This document shows positions 62,001-64,000 of a DNA stretch of 64,000 nucleotides, one piece after another. Origin of the DNA: Pseudomonas sp. BSw22131 (GTDB lineage: Bacteria; Pseudomonadota; Gammaproteobacteria; Pseudomonadales; Pseudomonadaceae). The position numbers and the translations under genes are program-made. The DNA is taken from assembly GCF_026810445.1 (NCBI RefSeq), contig NZ_CP113949.1:4216001-4280000 (forward strand), in the 5' to 3' direction. The first letter of the stretch is position 1. Every line of letters starts with the position of its first letter. Below the pieces are notes generated by a model. It saw nothing but the letters and a program-made list of their open reading frames with translations. It did not search any database and was not told the DNA's origin.

Positions 62001-62714
62001 TAATGCGAAGCCTGCAAAGGCAGCCGCACCGGCCAGAATTTCGGAGCGGACATCGCTCAAGCCGCCCTTCCAGGTCGCGGTAGCTCCAGTGAGGACGCGG
62101 GTCTGATTGGAGGATTCAGATAGCGCCTGACGCAAAGTGTTCTGCCCGATAGCAATTTCGGTGGCGGTCAGCCTGCCAGTCGAGCGCAGTAAGGTGAACT
62201 GCTCTTGAAGCTTGGAAATCTGTGCAGTGCTGTCGGAATACTTGGTGATTCCCAGGTCAACCTTGCCTGTTTGGACGGTTTTGTCAGCCTGACCAGTGCT
62301 CAAGCGCCTCGACAGCTCACCCTGAAGCCGCTTCTGTTCACTGGCGAGGTTTCGTGTATCTGTACCGGCCGCTTGCAGCTCGCGGCGCATCTTGCCCAGT
62401 TGCAGGCTCTGCGAGGCCTCTTGTCGCTCCAGCAACTTAAGCTGACTGGTTGCGTCTCGGTATTCAAGCTGTAGCTGCTTGGTCGGGATAGCTGTCGATG
62501 CCATCTGATCGCCAAGTGCCCGCACGCTGTCCCGAGCGGTCGCCAACTGCCGCCCGGTTTTCTCAATAGTGTTTTCCAATTCACGAAAGGTGTTTATCTG
62601 ACGCAGTGGCTTTTCAACTACACGAACTAGGTCGGCAAACTCCTTTCGAAAACCGCCTACGCTTTTGGTTGCTTGGTCAACGTCGGCTGTCAGCTTTAGT
62701 TCGATATCAGACAC
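59082..62714 (-). CDS. Phage tail tape measure protein
   Basis: This is a 1210-residue protein. The N-terminal half is helical with a TP901-type tape measure core (SIINAYGESMGNLDTRYDQL, FLAIKDGVVSFDQFSAGLGQ, VLPTAAAAKVSFSEVASSI). A hydrophobic central segment (GIVSTVALGVAAGTLSLAIK) and long coiled-coil stretches (AYSDQLKGIQTKLTTDTKTA) follow. It sets tail length and helps DNA entry. Its size implies a tail of the order of 180 nm by the usual 1.5 angstrom per residue rule. Confidence 0.9.
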   Translation of the reverse strand: MSDIELKLTADVDQATKSVGGFRKEFADLVRVVEKPLRQINTFRELENTIEKTGRQLATARDSVRALGDQMASTAIPTKQLQLEYRDATSQLKLLERQEASQSLQLGKMRRELQAAGTDTRNLASEQKRLQGELSRRLSTGQADKTVQTGKVDLGITKYSDSTAQISKLQEQFTLLRSTGRLTATEIAIGQNTLRQALSESSNQTRVLTGATATWKGGLSDVRSEILAGAAAFAGFALAAGSSFNSFASFQQQIAAIGTITDLTDDQLKGLSEGIRGISRDMGKQSTDSAAAVYELLGSGVETADVMKVLASSTKAAVAGMSDTKTAAGVGVSIINAYGESMGNLDTRYDQLFLAIKDGVVSFDQFSAGLGQVLPTAAAAKVSFSEVASSIARMTVQGIQAPQAFTGLTSAINQLAAPAPEAAKAMAALGIEWKGLTATIQQIAQKKIGFEAMRQIIPDTEGRTAILALSKNYAQFADQVDRLNHAAGATEVAYNKMKATPEAQMQRFDAAMKDLQNTFGAAVAAGLPVVRLLTDLLNAFNSLPEPLRNGIVSTVALGVAAGTLSLAIKSAAAVFALFRGSLSGVAPAAITAGSAIDGLSGKAGKLKGIFSGLGGTVLTAELIYVGGQLSQLYSLYSEMQELEKSQKDQAKTLDDLIRVNSTYKDTLVSTTAEVAKMSETERKEYVQRLQNAQTYYSKLAEQIARADSAKNGPTAPVTQEAMDAFKKSREYGKALEAEAGYEKQRTDSAQAYSDQLKGIQTKLTTDTKTALAKQVAAQRVATAEIKKALKEQVDTKKKYTDALAAIDGSGSTDPSYGAAQSLKVSARKALASGDVETAKKQADSALKMIQKLADNGENTYGFSGFIKELQAIETQADGISLDKAQEGLKAATAQAVDFKAELAKLKTLTITPTLSEDGMAQVKKQLRDLQTSLGQAVDPAIASNALPQGKNLAESLVNKVSGTAQAEVKNGVLATDANNGQLKYVPGQASYSDQSVGVTVKPQVSSDAASKIQSQLDQQGDIPVDLDPELPDLDSVDVPVETSVDSASVSEAQSQIAAMAEGLRRSLTIPVTVTGADGGPAVASSDIPTFARGDMVRGPGTGTSDSILARVSNGEFIMRAAAVRHYGPDLLRSINERRLPGFSSGGEVSPGFFPSVAAPSQDLLEQASPRAPENWGSLSLNAGGEVYQVQVERQDMGRILRNQRLKFGAP

Positions 62715-62720
62715 GGATAC

Positions 62721-62903
62721 TCACTTTGCCGCCTTGATAGCCGCATTGAAATAAGACCAGGGGTAATACAAGGCGTTTGCATGGCCCAAACGAACCAGAG
62801 CATTCAGCGTTGTATCAATGTTCTTTAGACTTTGGCCGGGAGGTGTAGGGCTTGCCCCAGCCTGCCCAGCATCGCGAAAAAATGCGGGTTCAATTCTTTG
62901 CAA
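62721..62903 (-). CDS. Tail chaperone extension (reached by -1 frameshift)
   Basis: This frame lies after the chaperone gene and overlaps it by 79 bases in the -1 frame. It has no good start of its own (a TTG without ribosome site at 62903). A canonical T TTT TTC slippery site at 62876-62882 in the upstream gene would fuse residues 1-90 of that protein with 51 residues of this one (RDAGQAGASPTPPGQ to NAAIKAAK), giving about 141 residues, just before the tape measure, as in lambda gpG/gpGT. Confidence 0.8.
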   Translation of the reverse strand: MQRIEPAFFRDAGQAGASPTPPGQSLKNIDTTLNALVRLGHANALYYPWSYFNAAIKAAK

Positions 62904-63145
62904 ATAGCGATTACCTCCTGAACCTGCGAGGGCTTTAGGCCGTCGATAATCGCGGGGGTCAGGTCCGTCATTCGCTTCAAATCATCCAGACTGCAATCGA
63001 CAAACAAATATGAATCCACGATATCCAGCGCAACAGGCTCTGAATAGGTCTGAAGCCAGTTGCGAACCTGCAATACTGTCATTTCTCGACAAATCACCGT
63101 AACTTCACCGATGGCTATTTCTCGGCTGTTGGTTTGCGCTGCCAT
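62825..63145 (-). CDS. Phage tail assembly chaperone
   Basis: This is a 106-residue protein (MAAQTNSREIAIGEVTVICR, SLDDLKRMTDLTPAIIDGLK) directly between tail tube and tape measure genes, the standard place for the chaperone that coats the tape measure. The 3' end has the slippery site described under the neighbouring entry; the unshifted product ends LPAKV. Confidence 0.8.
   Translation of the reverse strand: MAAQTNSREIAIGEVTVICREMTVLQVRNWLQTYSEPVALDIVDSYLFVDCSLDDLKRMTDLTPAIIDGLKPSQVQEVIAICKELNPHFFAMLGRLGQALHLPAKV
62876..62882 (-). promoter_or_regulatory. Programmed -1 ribosomal frameshift site T TTT TTC
   Basis: On the minus strand codons CAT TTT TTC allow X-XXY-YYZ slippage in the correct phase, leading into the overlapping frame that stops at 62721. 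This fits all expectations for tail chaperone frameshifting. Confidence 0.8.
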
Positions 63146-63153
63146 ATAAACCC

Positions 63154-63179
63154 CATAAAAAACCCGCCTAAGCGGGTTT
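63154..63179 (-). terminator. Rho-independent terminator after the tail tube gene
   Basis: On the minus strand AAACCCGC-TTAG-GCGGGTTT continues into a T-run. It reduces read-through from the abundant tail tube transcript into the chaperone and tape measure genes. Confidence 0.8.
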
Positions 63180-63209
63180 CGATCTATCCACCGAAAACTG
63201 ACTCAGAAG

Positions 63210-63968
63210 TTAAGCGACCGACTCAACTTCCTTTTCAATGCGCATGTACTTCGACTTGCCCGCGCCGACTTTCTTCGGATCGGAAAGGACTTTAACTGCC
63301 ACTTCCGAGCCCATGAAATCGTCAGCGCTGATCCAATCGGTACTTGCTGCGGGGCTCAATTGGCAACGGAAATACTGCAGGTTCAACCGCTTTTTGGTGC
63401 CCGCGGCGTTCGCGCCCTCAAAGAGGAATTCAACGACCTTGCCGCTGTTGGTCAGCGCTTCGATGACATCAACCTCAGCGCACTGGTAATCGATCAGCAG
63501 ATTTGCAGCTTCCGCAATTGCACCGCCAGACAGGATCTCGATGCCGGAACCGGTCATCTGATAATCGTCACCGTCCTTGAACACGGTTGCCGGAGCGCTG
63601 GCCAACGCCACCGACGTGATGCTCAGCGGCATCTTGTCGAGCTTGATGGTGCCGCCCTTGGTGGCCGTATGAGCTTCGTCACTGACCGTTTCAGACGGGA
63701 TGCGAGTGACATCACCCCAGTACATCAATGCGAGGTTTTCGGTGTACAGCTCGCGCCAGTTCATGGTCAGGCCCATGCTGGTAATGCGGCTGATCGAATC
63801 GTATTCGCCGCCCTGCGGGGTAGTGGTGTCAGCCAGCGTCAGGTCAGTTTTTTCAATGGCCTGGGCGAGTGTCGACACCAAGCCGATCGGCATGAACGGG
63901 CCACCAATGCCGTAGAGGCGCATTTTGACCAGACCGCCGACGACGAACGTTTCAATTTCGCGGGACAT
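63210..63968 (-). CDS. Phage major tail tube protein
   Basis: This is a 252-residue protein (MSREIETFVVGGLVKMRLYG, TPQGGEYDSISRITSMGLTM, AANLLIDYQCAEVDVIEALT) with the beta-sandwich character of siphophage tube proteins. AGGAG precedes its ATG. It is the highest-expressed gene expected in the module, in line with the terminator after it. Confidence 0.8.
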   Translation of the reverse strand: MSREIETFVVGGLVKMRLYGIGGPFMPIGLVSTLAQAIEKTDLTLADTTTPQGGEYDSISRITSMGLTMNWRELYTENLALMYWGDVTRIPSETVSDEAHTATKGGTIKLDKMPLSITSVALASAPATVFKDGDDYQMTGSGIEILSGGAIAEAANLLIDYQCAEVDVIEALTNSGKVVEFLFEGANAAGTKKRLNLQYFRCQLSPAASTDWISADDFMGSEVAVKVLSDPKKVGAGKSKYMRIEKEVESVA

Positions 63969-64000
63969 GTTTTACTTCTCCTGGGTGTCGCCGGCGATCA

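Overview
The window reads as a Pseudomonas chromosome, most likely from the P. syringae / P. fluorescens side of the genus. The evidence is a high-GC backbone with Pseudomonas housekeeping genes (rapA, the branched-chain amino acid braC-livHMGF operon, nhaA, slyB, pdxH, dinG, DUF2288, DUF1145, ychJ) and paired palindromic repeats of the form TGTAGGAGCG...CGCTCCTACA. No RNA gene and no CRISPR array was seen.

Layout. (1) 1-4324: the 3' part of rapA, followed by a small AT-richer islet. The last 100 bp of the rapA locus (1729-1828) recur at 4225-4324 and flank the islet. It holds a decayed hcp (type VI secretion tube/effector carrier), an RNase A-like toxin gene broken near its 3' end, a candidate immunity gene, and IS5- and IS66-like debris. 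(2) 4378-30340: conserved backbone. It contains an MFS transporter, an MHYT remnant with an in-frame stop, DUF2288, the BCAA ABC transporter, a LysR/SDR divergent pair, an FAD dehydrogenase, nhaA, slyB, pdxH, an OmpA-type lipoprotein with a Lys/Ala/Pro-rich tail, an EstB-like serine hydrolase, an agarase-like glycoside hydrolase, dinG, a CopD-like protein, a collagen-like secreted protein, a second OmpA lipoprotein and a DUF6231-like gene.

(3) 30341-45052: a 14.7-kb genomic island inserted exactly at the stop codon of the DUF6231-like gene. The last 44 bp of that gene are repeated at the far end (45009-45052). The island holds a tyrosine-recombinase N-terminal remnant, a MITE-like element, IS3 debris and a 13-gene divergent cluster. 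One arm carries a TetR regulator, SDR, Dabb, FAH-like, ThDP enzyme, enolase-superfamily enzyme, alpha/beta hydrolase with a Cys nucleophile, and a GH3 acyl-amide synthetase. The other arm carries an aldo-keto reductase, condensation-type acyltransferase, DHA2 MFS exporter, PhyH dioxygenase and CHMI-like tautomerase. It looks like a carrier-protein-free biosynthetic cluster for an exported small amide or ester. I do not recognise the product, and this is the best candidate for an undescribed system.

(4) 45063-46753: backbone resumes (ychJ, a hypothetical gene, an LEA-type lipoprotein). (5) About 46760 to the window end: one end of a siphovirus-type prophage. It has an SOS-box operon with an HMCES/YedK-like protein, nested Rz/Rz1 spanins, a SleB-type endolysin, a tail fibre and tail tip module, a tape measure protein, a tail chaperone pair with a canonical T TTT TTC frameshift site, and the tail tube protein. 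The prophage continues past the right edge.

The two foreign segments at rapA and at the DUF6231-like gene share an architecture. Both sit at a gene's 3' end and carry a duplicated gene tail, with TAA in the left copy and TGA in the right copy. This suggests integration that regenerates the target gene's tail. All family assignments come from reading motifs and were not confirmed by database search.
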